DNA from: Paenibacillus_AA sp045062745
GTDB taxonomy: Bacteria > Bacillota > Bacilli > Paenibacillales > NBRC-103111
Reading direction: 5' to 3'
NCBI RefSeq assembly: GCF_045062745.1
Contig: NZ_JBJGED010000011.1
Span: forward strand, 1 to 64,000
DNA length: 64,000 nucleotides
Shown here: one piece after another, positions 18,875 through 25,934 of the stretch
Layout: every line of letters starts with the position of its first letter
How positions within the stretch are numbered: position 1 is the first letter of the stretch
Notes under the pieces: generated by a model
The model's database searches: none
The model's input: only the letters and a program-made list of their open reading frames with translations
What the model was told of the DNA's origin: nothing
Program-made: the position numbers and the translations under genes

Positions 18875-19324
18875 TCAGATCAACACTTTTACTACGATTT
18901 TCTTAACCGGCGCCGGCTCTTGCACCGCGATACCGGGCATATGCGCATCTTGAGGCGCCACGATCGCGAACGATCCGGCCGGCAGCAGGCAGAAGCTGCC
19001 TTCCCCTTCGAACAACGCATAGTCGCTTTCTTCTTCGTACTCCTTCGTAACGCGAACGCTGTCGAGCGGAGCATACCCGAACCTCTCCGTACCTTCCACG
19101 ACATATTGGATGTCGTAATATTTCCGGTGCGCTTCCCACTTCCCCGCTTCGAGCGGCTTGGACTCGTAATGCTGGACCAGATAATAAATGTCGCTGCCCT
19201 CAATCTCGTACTTGCCGGGCTCTAGCCCGTTCAGAGCTTGTTCCTGCAAAAAGCGCAGGCCGACCGCAAGGCGCGGATGGAGGCCGTAATACTGGGAAGC
19301 ATGCTTTAAGCTGTCGATCACCAT
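18875..19324 (-). CDS. YhcH/YjgK/YiaL family protein
   Basis: 149 aa, full length for this cupin-like family. It has the typical start VIDSLKHASQYYGLHPRL, the central EAHRKYYDIQYVVEGTERFGYAP and the metal-site tail LLPAGSFAIVAPQDAHMPGI. Members occur in sialic acid and other sugar-acid operons and may act as anomerases or sugar-binding enzymes. It follows a Gfo/Idh gene and a glycosidase-like gene, fitting a small sugar-catabolic group. Confidence 0.9.
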   Translation of the reverse strand: MVIDSLKHASQYYGLHPRLAVGLRFLQEQALNGLEPGKYEIEGSDIYYLVQHYESKPLEAGKWEAHRKYYDIQYVVEGTERFGYAPLDSVRVTKEYEEESDYALFEGEGSFCLLPAGSFAIVAPQDAHMPGIAVQEPAPVKKIVVKVLI

Positions 19325-19443
19325 CGGAATTCCACAACCTTTCCATGTTCTAGCATCGTCTGAAGACGGTTAGGGGTGGCCCTCGCCTTCCGTACAGTAA
19401 AATTCGACCGATGCCTCGACGTTCCCTGCTTGCTCATTCCAAA

Positions 19444-20448
19444 TTACTCGAGCGACATGCTGTTCAGCTTCGTGCTGGCGCCGTCGATCCGAACGACCAT
19501 CGCGTTTGCGCGGCACACGTCATCGGCCGTGAGACGGTGCGGCTGGCCGGCGATCTGCGCCAAGAAATCCGCTGTTAGCGATGCCGGCGGCTTCAGGATA
19601 TCCACCCGCCTCGTCTTGTTGACATGGTCGGTGAACGCCAGGAACGGCCCGGGCTCTCCGAGCGGATCGCCGGACGTGCGAATTTCGGCCCGCCCTTTCG
19701 TGCCGGTCACGAGGATGCGGCCGTCGCCCCATGACTCGAACGCTTCCGGCATGAGCCAATCCGATTTCATCGTCGCCGTAATATGATCCTCCAGCAGGAC
19801 GTTTACGATCGCGTTCTCGTATAAGCCCGGATACTCGGGGAACCGGTTCTTGACGAGCAGCGCGTGATGGCCGACAATCGATTTGCCCGTGAACCACCAC
19901 AGCATGTCGACATCGTGGATCATCAAGTCGACGATCAGCCCGCCGTTCAGCGACTTGTCGAAGAACCACCCGGGGCGGGTAGCGGGATGCAGCTTGTGCG
20001 GCTTCAGGAAGGTGAAATCCTCGATTTCCCCAAGCTCTCCGTCGTCAATCATCCGCTTCAGCGTATATTGCGCGGGCGCGAATCGGGCCGTCAGCATCAT
20101 GCCGAGCTTGATCCGCTTCCGGTCGATGACCGCCCGCAGCCGCCGTACGCCGTTCTCGTCGATCACGATCGGTTTGTCCGTCATTACGTGGATGTCATGC
20201 CGCTCCGCCCATTCCACCACGTCGATTTTGCCGGGGTTCGGACCGGCGCTGCCGATGACGGAGACGCCTTGGTCCAGCACCTCCTCCAGCGAGGAGAGTG
20301 TCGGCACTCCGTAAGTCACGGCATACTGCTGCGCTAACGGGAAGCCGTCCGGATCGTAGATGCCGGCGAAGGAATGGCCTTCCCGGATCATGTCGTCGAT
20401 AAAAGTTTTAATATGATAATGTTGGCATCCGACAATTGCAAATTTCAT
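19444..20448 (-). CDS. Gfo/Idh/MocA family oxidoreductase
   Basis: 334 aa. The N-terminus (FAIVGCQHYHIKTFIDDMI) forms a variant Rossmann motif, and HVMTDKPIVIDENGVRRL is the EKP-like region (DKP here). The substrate-domain signature GGLIVDLMIHDVDMLWW is clear. The start overlaps the previous gene by 4 bp (ATGA), so the two are translationally coupled. It probably oxidises or isomerises a sugar released by the upstream glycosidase-like protein. Confidence 0.88.
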   Translation of the reverse strand: MKFAIVGCQHYHIKTFIDDMIREGHSFAGIYDPDGFPLAQQYAVTYGVPTLSSLEEVLDQGVSVIGSAGPNPGKIDVVEWAERHDIHVMTDKPIVIDENGVRRLRAVIDRKRIKLGMMLTARFAPAQYTLKRMIDDGELGEIEDFTFLKPHKLHPATRPGWFFDKSLNGGLIVDLMIHDVDMLWWFTGKSIVGHHALLVKNRFPEYPGLYENAIVNVLLEDHITATMKSDWLMPEAFESWGDGRILVTGTKGRAEIRTSGDPLGEPGPFLAFTDHVNKTRRVDILKPPASLTADFLAQIAGQPHRLTADDVCRANAMVVRIDGASTKLNSMSLE

Positions 20449-21749
20449 AGCTGTTCATCCCCTGTTTGTTGTGTATGATGGTCCGCTTTGTAAAGTCGGC
20501 CGGTCCCCGGAGCGAGGAAAATCGCCTCGTCGGTCCGGACGGGACGCAAGCGCCCGGAGCCCAGCGATACGCTATGCAATCCGGTGAAGCCGCTTTGCAA
20601 CCGCAGCCGCAGCTTGGCCGTACGCCCCATATCGAGATTGACGACCATGAACCATCGGTCCCCTTCCGGATCCCGGAACTCCCCGATCATAAGCGGCAAA
20701 TCTCCTTCCACGACTGCATCCGCGACAACTTCCCCAACGCCAACGTTCATTGAGCTCAAGCGGTACGGCTCAATATTGCGGAACCGGACACCCGTGGACG
20801 TCATCGCCATCAGCCGATCGCCGTACAGCCGTGCCTGGCGGTTCACTTCCTGCAAGTAATAGAACGTCTCCGTCCGTTCATGATCCAGAGCCGCGTCTAT
20901 AGGTGAGAGCTCGTAATAATAGCTGCCGTCCGCCGCGGGCCGCGTCGACTTGTAAAAGCTGTACCAGGCGAGCCCCTTGTAACCGGCCGCCAGGGTAGTA
21001 TAGGCTTGAAACCCCAAATTCGCCGGTGTCGGGATCGAGGCGTGGGGACGAATCTGGCAGCTGCACGCCGTGTTCCATGCTTGAAGACCGCGTGCGAACG
21101 CAAACTCCCTCACCTGCAGCAAATCGGAGAAATAGCTTCGCAACCGCTGCCGATCGTCCTCGGACTGATCCCCGCGAACGTGGGACACCTGGAAGTTGTC
21201 GTACCGGATGAAGTTGTTCGGCTGCACGACGTCCGCGTACTGCTGCAAATAGGCTCCGAAGGGGTCTTCGACGTGCTCGTCCACGCCGAGCTGGGTGCGC
21301 TTCGCATGCGACGGATATAAGTTCACGAAGCAGGTCGTATCCGGGTCGTATCGTCGGATCGCCTCGATAATCTCCCGAATGTACGCGAATTGTTGCGTCG
21401 ATGGCTCATCGAAAATGTAATAGGCCAGCACCGTATCGCGATAGGGTCGGCAAGCGTCGACGAGCTCCCGGGCCCGCCGGTCGAGTTCGTCTTGCGAGAA
21501 GAACTCCTCCGGCTCGCGCGTGGAATGCCAGGACCGGTGATCCTGCCGCACGATCGCCCGCAATCCCAGCGCCCTGCACTCCGGCAGATCGGAAGGAAGC
21601 ACGAAGTTCGTCAGCGTGCAGTGAAGCTCCTTCATCGAGGCCAATCCTCCGTCCGGACGGCGGTCGTATTCGCCGTGATGGCCATGCAAGGCGCCTCCCA
21701 TCATGATTGGGTAGACGTCAAGCGCTTTCAAAGACGGGCTTATTGCCAT
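20445..21749 (-). CDS. TIM-barrel glycoside-hydrolase-like protein
   Basis: About 434 aa, no signal peptide. Segments such as LRAIVRQDHRSWHS, VLAYYIFDEPSTQQFAYIREIIEAI and GYKGLAWYSFYKS look like beta strands and catalytic loops of a retaining glycosidase barrel, with an Asp-Glu-Pro at the end of a strand. A small beta domain follows. I cannot assign a GH family. The ATG at 21749 is 7 bp from GGGAGG; the ATG 6 bp earlier is too close to that site. It heads an operon with the Gfo/Idh gene. Confidence 0.7.
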   Translation of the reverse strand: MAISPSLKALDVYPIMMGGALHGHHGEYDRRPDGGLASMKELHCTLTNFVLPSDLPECRALGLRAIVRQDHRSWHSTREPEEFFSQDELDRRARELVDACRPYRDTVLAYYIFDEPSTQQFAYIREIIEAIRRYDPDTTCFVNLYPSHAKRTQLGVDEHVEDPFGAYLQQYADVVQPNNFIRYDNFQVSHVRGDQSEDDRQRLRSYFSDLLQVREFAFARGLQAWNTACSCQIRPHASIPTPANLGFQAYTTLAAGYKGLAWYSFYKSTRPAADGSYYYELSPIDAALDHERTETFYYLQEVNRQARLYGDRLMAMTSTGVRFRNIEPYRLSSMNVGVGEVVADAVVEGDLPLMIGEFRDPEGDRWFMVVNLDMGRTAKLRLRLQSGFTGLHSVSLGSGRLRPVRTDEAIFLAPGTGRLYKADHHTQQTGDEQL

Positions 21750-21923
21750 GCTCATTCCTCCCTGGGCTGAGTAGGATTCATTCTGAATTTACTGTATCCG
21801 AAACAGGCCCAGAGCGTATATGGTTTATTTTGCAGTAGTATGGACGAACTCGAATCAAAACTCTCTATCCTCAAGCTCAGACCGGACATGACCCCCCTTT
21901 ACATTGAACTTTTGCAGAATTAT

Positions 21924-21945
21924 ATACAGGAATACAGATTTACAG
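21924..21945 (+). repeat. 8-bp direct repeats upstream of parA
   Basis: Three tandem copies of the octamer (A/T)TACAGNN start at 21924, 21932 and 21940, ending about 20 bp before the parA start. They match repeats inside parA and the following small gene. Likely binding sites of the adjacent ribbon-helix-helix-like protein, acting as operator and/or partition site. Confidence 0.7.
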
Positions 21946-21964
21946 AGATAAGGAGGAATGGATT

Positions 21965-22729
21965 ATGGGAGCTATCATTTCAATCGGTAATCAAAAAGGC
22001 GGCGTTGGCAAAACGACAACCACGGCCATCACAGGGTATCTTCTCTCTAAGAAGTACAAGGTTCTATGTGTGGACTTCGATAGCCAAGGCAATTTGACAC
22101 AGTTTCTTACTCAACGAGATATACACGATTACTCCAAAATGACGATTTTCGAGGCATGTAAAAACAGGAATCCCACCCCCTACATCCGCAAGTTAACCTA
22201 CAACCTTCACTTTATCCCGGCTGATGAAATGCTTGCCACTCTGCCGATGCTGATCCATCAAAATCCTTCAATGGGTTCGACCGTCCTGAGGGATACACTA
22301 CAAAAAGTAAAGGCCAGATACGACTACATCCTTATTGATTTACCTCCAAATCTGGGAGAACATACGATTAATGGTATAGTGGCTTCAGACTATGCAATCG
22401 TCATGCTGCAATGCGAACCCATGTGTTATGACGCGCTGGACAGATACATTGCAACATTGATTCACATCAAAGAGGTTAAAAAGCTCGGCCTTGTTCTATG
22501 CGGCATATTGCCAACAATGATCGATTCTAGAACAGTCCTGGATAAAACTATCATTGAGAGGGTAAGGAGAGAGTACGAGGAAGTTGTGTTTCGAACGGAA
22601 ATAAAGCGAAGAAATAGAATCAAGGAGTTTTCAATTACAGGAATACAGGAATACAGCAATACGGATAAAGCGGCACTAACCAATTATAGAAATTTTGTCG
22701 AGGAGCTGGAGCAGCGTGTCCAAGCGTGA
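21965..22729 (+). CDS. parA: ParA family partition ATPase
   Basis: 254 aa. The deviant Walker A is QKGGVGKTTTT near residue 10, followed by VLCVDFDSQGNLT (Walker A') and YILIDLPPN (Walker B), as in Soj/ParA proteins without an N-terminal HTH. GGAGG lies 8 bp before the ATG. Its 3' end overlaps the next gene by 14 bp. The region is clearly more AT-rich than its surroundings, which points to acquisition from a plasmid or integrated element. No replication or recombinase gene accompanies it. The C-terminal coding part itself carries four phased octamer repeats. Confidence 0.93.
   Translation: MGAIISIGNQKGGVGKTTTTAITGYLLSKKYKVLCVDFDSQGNLTQFLTQRDIHDYSKMTIFEACKNRNPTPYIRKLTYNLHFIPADEMLATLPMLIHQNPSMGSTVLRDTLQKVKARYDYILIDLPPNLGEHTINGIVASDYAIVMLQCEPMCYDALDRYIATLIHIKEVKKLGLVLCGILPTMIDSRTVLDKTIIERVRREYEEVVFRTEIKRRNRIKEFSITGIQEYSNTDKAALTNYRNFVEELEQRVQA
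22635..22664 (+). repeat. Four phased 8-bp repeats inside parA
   Basis: TTACAG, ATACAG, ATACAG and ATACGG begin at 22635, 22643, 22651 and 22659, exactly 8 bp apart. Because 8 is not a multiple of 3 the encoded residues differ (ITGIQEYSNTD), so the repetition is at the DNA level. Confidence 0.75.
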
Positions 22730-22952
22730 TGCGATTGAGCAGTTATTAGGAAAACGGAGGAGTCAGGCTATACAGGAAACCATAAATACAGGTATACAGA
22801 AACCTGTAGCTAAGAAAAAAGCGACATTTGATTTCGATGATCAATTCCATAAGGAGTTAAAGATATTCGCCGCGAAACAGAATAAGAAGATGGTTGATAT
22901 TGTGGTTGAGGCTGTGAAAGAGTATATGCGAAACCATAAACCACCGGTCTAG
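22716..22952 (+). CDS. Small ribbon-helix-helix-like partition protein
   Basis: About 78 aa from GTG 22716, overlapping the parA end. The C-terminal half (ATFDFDDQFHKELKIFAAKQ, then NKKMVDIVVEAVKEYMRNH) has the strand-helix-helix pattern of CopG/Arc-type dimers. The basic N-terminal part (SKRDAIEQLLGKRRSQ) could contact ParA or DNA. Such proteins are centromere-binding partners of ParA in plasmid systems (ParG and omega are examples). Its binding sites are probably the nearby octamers. GGAG lies 4 bp before the GTG. Confidence 0.75.
   Translation: MSKRDAIEQLLGKRRSQAIQETINTGIQKPVAKKKATFDFDDQFHKELKIFAAKQNKKMVDIVVEAVKEYMRNHKPPV
22770..22807 (+). repeat. Octamer repeats inside the RHH-like gene
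   Basis: ATACAG occurs at 22770, 22786 and 22794 (16- and 8-bp spacing), followed by an inverted CCTGTA at about 22803. This is the third cluster of the same repeat in the parA island. Confidence 0.65.
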
Positions 22953-22983
22953 AAAAAGCCGCCCAAGCGTTCGCTCGGGCAGC
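22953..22983 (-). terminator. Terminator of the two-component operon
   Basis: On the minus strand GCCCGAGCG and CGCTTGGGC form a stem around GAA, followed by GGCTTTTTC. It directly follows the sensor kinase gene and lies tail-to-tail against the parA island. Confidence 0.8.
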
Positions 22984-22989
22984 CCTGGT

Positions 22990-24828
22990 TCAAGAGACGA
23001 TTTTCTTCTGATGCTGGATGCGCGGCATGACCAGCTTGATCTTCGTCCCGCGATGCTCCTCGCTCTCGATGCGCAGGCCGTACTCGTCCCCGAACACCAT
23101 TTGGATTCGGCGGTGCACATTAAGCAGGCCGATCCCGCCCTTGCCCTTCTTGCCGGCCTCCTCCTGATCCGGGCTGGCGAGCCGGTTCATACTGAGTTTC
23201 TGCTGGAGCGCCCCGAGCTTGTCGGCGGGCATCCCGCAGCCGTTGTCCTCCACGCTGACCCAGAAGCAGCCGTTCTCCACGCCCCCATCGATCCGGATAT
23301 AGTGGAAGTCCTCTACCCCATCCGGGAACGCGTGCTGGAACACATTCTCCACCAGCGGCTGCAGGGTCAGGCGAACCATCGAATGAAGCAAATATTCCGG
23401 AGGAATCGCCACGTCCAGCTCGAATTCGCGTCCGATCCGATGCTGCAGCACCACCTTGTAGAACATGACGTGCTTCAGCTCGTTCGCCACCGTAATTTCT
23501 TCCAGGTTCGTCTGGACGGAGTAACGCAGCATGTAGGCGAGCGCTTTTACAATTTCGGAGATTTCCTCCGAGTCTTGGATCGCGGCGTAGCAGACGATCG
23601 TCTCGAGGGTGTTGTACATGAAGTGCGGATTGATCTGGAGCTGCAGCGATTGGAATTCCGCCCGCTCCCGCTCCATCCGGATTTCCTGGTTCTGCACCTC
23701 GACCTGCACGACCTTCTCGACGGCCTCGGACAGCCGGTTGACCATCGCATTATACCGCATCATCAGCTCGACGATCTCGTCGCGCTGCTGCTTCGGCAGC
23801 GGGATGGGCGCCCAATTCCCCTTCTCGGTCTCGCGCATGCCGGACTTCAGCAACTGGATCGGCTTCGTGATCGATTTGCCGAAGCGGAAGGCGAGCAGCA
23901 CCGCGAGCAGCAGCGTGAAAAGGCCGACGACAACCGTCACCGTCCGGATGTTGGAGACGGGCTTGCGCAGCTCGTCGAGCTGCATGGAGACGACGAGTCT
24001 CCAGCCGGAGTAGCTGGACGTACGGGCCATGTACATGCGCGGCTCGCCTTCGACATCATCATAGAATGCGCCGTCCCCGGCTTCTCCGAGCTTCTGGATG
24101 AACGTGTCTGGAGCGGCGGTCCCGATTTTGGCGGCATCCGGATGATACACATAATTCCCGAGCTTGTCCGTGATGAACATGTAGCCGTACTCCCCGAGGT
24201 CAATGCCCTTCCACAAAGCGGACAAGTCCGCCGCCCGCACCTCGATTGCCAGCAGCCCATTCAGATCCGGCGACGTGAGCGGCCGAATGCGGCGCACGAG
24301 CGTGAGCATCTGATTTTGCTGGCCGGTCAGGATGCTGTGGTTCAGGATGCTCAGGCCGCCCCCAGGGTTCGTATTCTCGAGCAAATAGTTCCGTTGGCTG
24401 CGGATGTCCTCCTTGGTAAACGATTGCTCGTTGACACCGTTGAAATAATAGACGGCGTTGCCCTTGTCGCTGATGACGTACACCGCCGCGATGTTGGGCG
24501 CCTGGATGAACAGCGGATCGACGCTCACTTCCCGGATCAGCTTCCGGTACGAGTAGTAGTCGTACTCCTCGCGGGTGCTCGGAAGATCGAGGAACTCCAT
24601 GATTTGGCGATTCGTGAGCAGCGACACGATGGACCGCTCATAATCTTTTAGGTACAGGTCGGTATGGTGGTCGGCATTGCCTACGATCTGCACCAGCTGC
24701 TTCTCCGCCTGACGGTCCAGCTCGCGGGAAGCCGACGTATAGGAGAAAACCCCCACGCCGGTGAGGGAAATCATAATAACGACCAGGAAGTAAATAAACA
24801 GCTTCTGATACAGGCTTCGGATTCTCAT
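22990..24828 (-). CDS. YesM-type sensor histidine kinase
   Basis: 612 aa. One membrane helix near residues 10-30, an extracellular Cache-like sensor domain to about residue 280, a second helix (VVVGLFTLLLAVLLAF), a HAMP linker, then a His-kinase domain with LQINPHFMYNTLE (phospho-His) and a GHKL ATPase (VEDNGCGMP, GIGLLNVHRRI). This is the LytS/YesM class that senses extracellular sugars or their binding proteins. Its start overlaps the response regulator stop (ATGA), so the pair is coupled. Confidence 0.95.
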   Translation of the reverse strand: MRIRSLYQKLFIYFLVVIMISLTGVGVFSYTSASRELDRQAEKQLVQIVGNADHHTDLYLKDYERSIVSLLTNRQIMEFLDLPSTREEYDYYSYRKLIREVSVDPLFIQAPNIAAVYVISDKGNAVYYFNGVNEQSFTKEDIRSQRNYLLENTNPGGGLSILNHSILTGQQNQMLTLVRRIRPLTSPDLNGLLAIEVRAADLSALWKGIDLGEYGYMFITDKLGNYVYHPDAAKIGTAAPDTFIQKLGEAGDGAFYDDVEGEPRMYMARTSSYSGWRLVVSMQLDELRKPVSNIRTVTVVVGLFTLLLAVLLAFRFGKSITKPIQLLKSGMRETEKGNWAPIPLPKQQRDEIVELMMRYNAMVNRLSEAVEKVVQVEVQNQEIRMERERAEFQSLQLQINPHFMYNTLETIVCYAAIQDSEEISEIVKALAYMLRYSVQTNLEEITVANELKHVMFYKVVLQHRIGREFELDVAIPPEYLLHSMVRLTLQPLVENVFQHAFPDGVEDFHYIRIDGGVENGCFWVSVEDNGCGMPADKLGALQQKLSMNRLASPDQEEAGKKGKGGIGLLNVHRRIQMVFGDEYGLRIESEEHRGTKIKLVMPRIQHQKKIVS

Positions 24829-25841
24829 TTGATGCCAAACCCCGTTCGATATTCGGAGGGGGAGACGCCTACGATCTTTTTGAACGTTTTGGTGAAGTGC
24901 GGATAATCGTCGTAGCCGACCTCGGACGCCACGTCGACGATACGGATATGCGGCACGGCGAGCAGCTCTTTCGCTTTATCCATCCGCCGGTTGATCCGGT
25001 ATTGCACGAACGTCTCGTTCGTGATTTTCTTGAACAGCGCGCTGAAGTACGTCGGGGTCAGACCGACCATCGCCGCGACTTGATCGAGCGATACCTCCTG
25101 GGACAGCCGGCTGTCGATATAGGCCTTCGCTTCCTCCATCGGATCGCGGAAATGACCGCTGCGCGTCGCGGACAGCCCTTCGGCCACCCGCCTCAAGCCG
25201 GACTCGAACGCGTCGAGCGCCTCTCTCACGCTGCACGCATCCATGTAGGCCTGATAGGGCGGCGGCGTGAAATTGCGGGCCGTCAGCCGCTTCGACAGCA
25301 TCGCGTAGCAATCGTTCAGCAGCTCCTTCAGCTGGGCGAGCGTCAGGTTGGCGGACAGGCAATATTCGCGCCACCAGACGAGCAGCGCCCCCAGCTCCTC
25401 GTGCTGAAGCGACCAGATGTGCTGCTCCAGCCGGTCGATCCATTCCACCAGCCGGGACGGAGCGATGTGCCCGCGGGCCTTCTTGATCAGCTGATCAAGC
25501 ACCTCGTGCACGTCCGGCTTCGTTACCGGTTTGAGCAAGTAGTGCTTCACCCCGTAGCCGATGCATTTTTGCGCATATTCAAAATCGTTATACCCGGAGA
25601 TGACGACGGTGGCGATGTGCGGATACTGCTCGTGCAGCACGCGGCACAGCTCCAGGCCGTCCATCTTCGGCATCCGAATGTCCGTGAGCACCAAGTCCGG
25701 TTCAGCGGCGCGAATGCGCTCCAAGGCAGTGACGCCATTATCCGCGGTCTGGATTCGGGCAAGCGTCGCCGGATATTGTTCGGCCATCTTTACAAGACCT
25801 TTGCGTATGACGGGTTCGTCGTCCACGATCAACAGGTTCAT
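24825..25841 (-). CDS. YesN-type response regulator, AraC output
   Basis: 338 aa. The receiver has acidic residues DDE near residue 7, D54 in VLTDIRMPKMDG and a conserved Lys in YLLKPV. The C-terminus has two AraC-type helix-turn-helix units (SLDQVAAMVGLTPTYFSALF, then VASEVGYDDYPHFTKTFKKIVG). It most likely activates the neighbouring sugar genes. Five promoters nearby share a TAAAAAA(t)CACA box at a fixed distance from the -10, and it is the best candidate to bind them. The start has GGTGGAG upstream. Confidence 0.95.
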   Translation of the reverse strand: MNLLIVDDEPVIRKGLVKMAEQYPATLARIQTADNGVTALERIRAAEPDLVLTDIRMPKMDGLELCRVLHEQYPHIATVVISGYNDFEYAQKCIGYGVKHYLLKPVTKPDVHEVLDQLIKKARGHIAPSRLVEWIDRLEQHIWSLQHEELGALLVWWREYCLSANLTLAQLKELLNDCYAMLSKRLTARNFTPPPYQAYMDACSVREALDAFESGLRRVAEGLSATRSGHFRDPMEEAKAYIDSRLSQEVSLDQVAAMVGLTPTYFSALFKKITNETFVQYRINRRMDKAKELLAVPHIRIVDVASEVGYDDYPHFTKTFKKIVGVSPSEYRTGFGIK

Positions 25842-25886
25842 GTCTCCACCATCCTCCCTGCGGTCTGCCTAGCTGTCGAGACTTCT

Positions 25887-25931
25887 ATCTTACTCCCAAT
25901 CGGGCGGTCCATCAATCGGAAAACGATTACA
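25887..25931 (-). promoter_or_regulatory. Promoter and cre-like site of the two-component operon
   Basis: On the minus strand TTGATG (25910-25915) and TAAGAT (25887-25892) are 17 bp apart, a sigma-A-like promoter 46 bp before the regulator start. Just upstream, TGTAATCGTTTTCC (25918-25931) matches the core catabolite-responsive pattern TGNAANCGNWWNC. Confidence 0.55.
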
Positions 25932-25934
25932 GCG

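Noticed and set aside
21840..22097. Small frame before parA
   Set aside because: No ribosome site, runs out of frame into parA. Its first 40 codons look somewhat coding-like, so it could be a relic, but support is too weak.
21924..22807. CRISPR array or mobile-element ends
   Set aside because: The repeats are 8 bp, contiguous and without spacers; no cas, transposase or recombinase gene is near.
23011..24651. Open frame of 546 codons on the plus strand
   Set aside because: Antisense to the YesM-type kinase; Asp/His/Arg-rich with no domain, so a shadow of the real gene.
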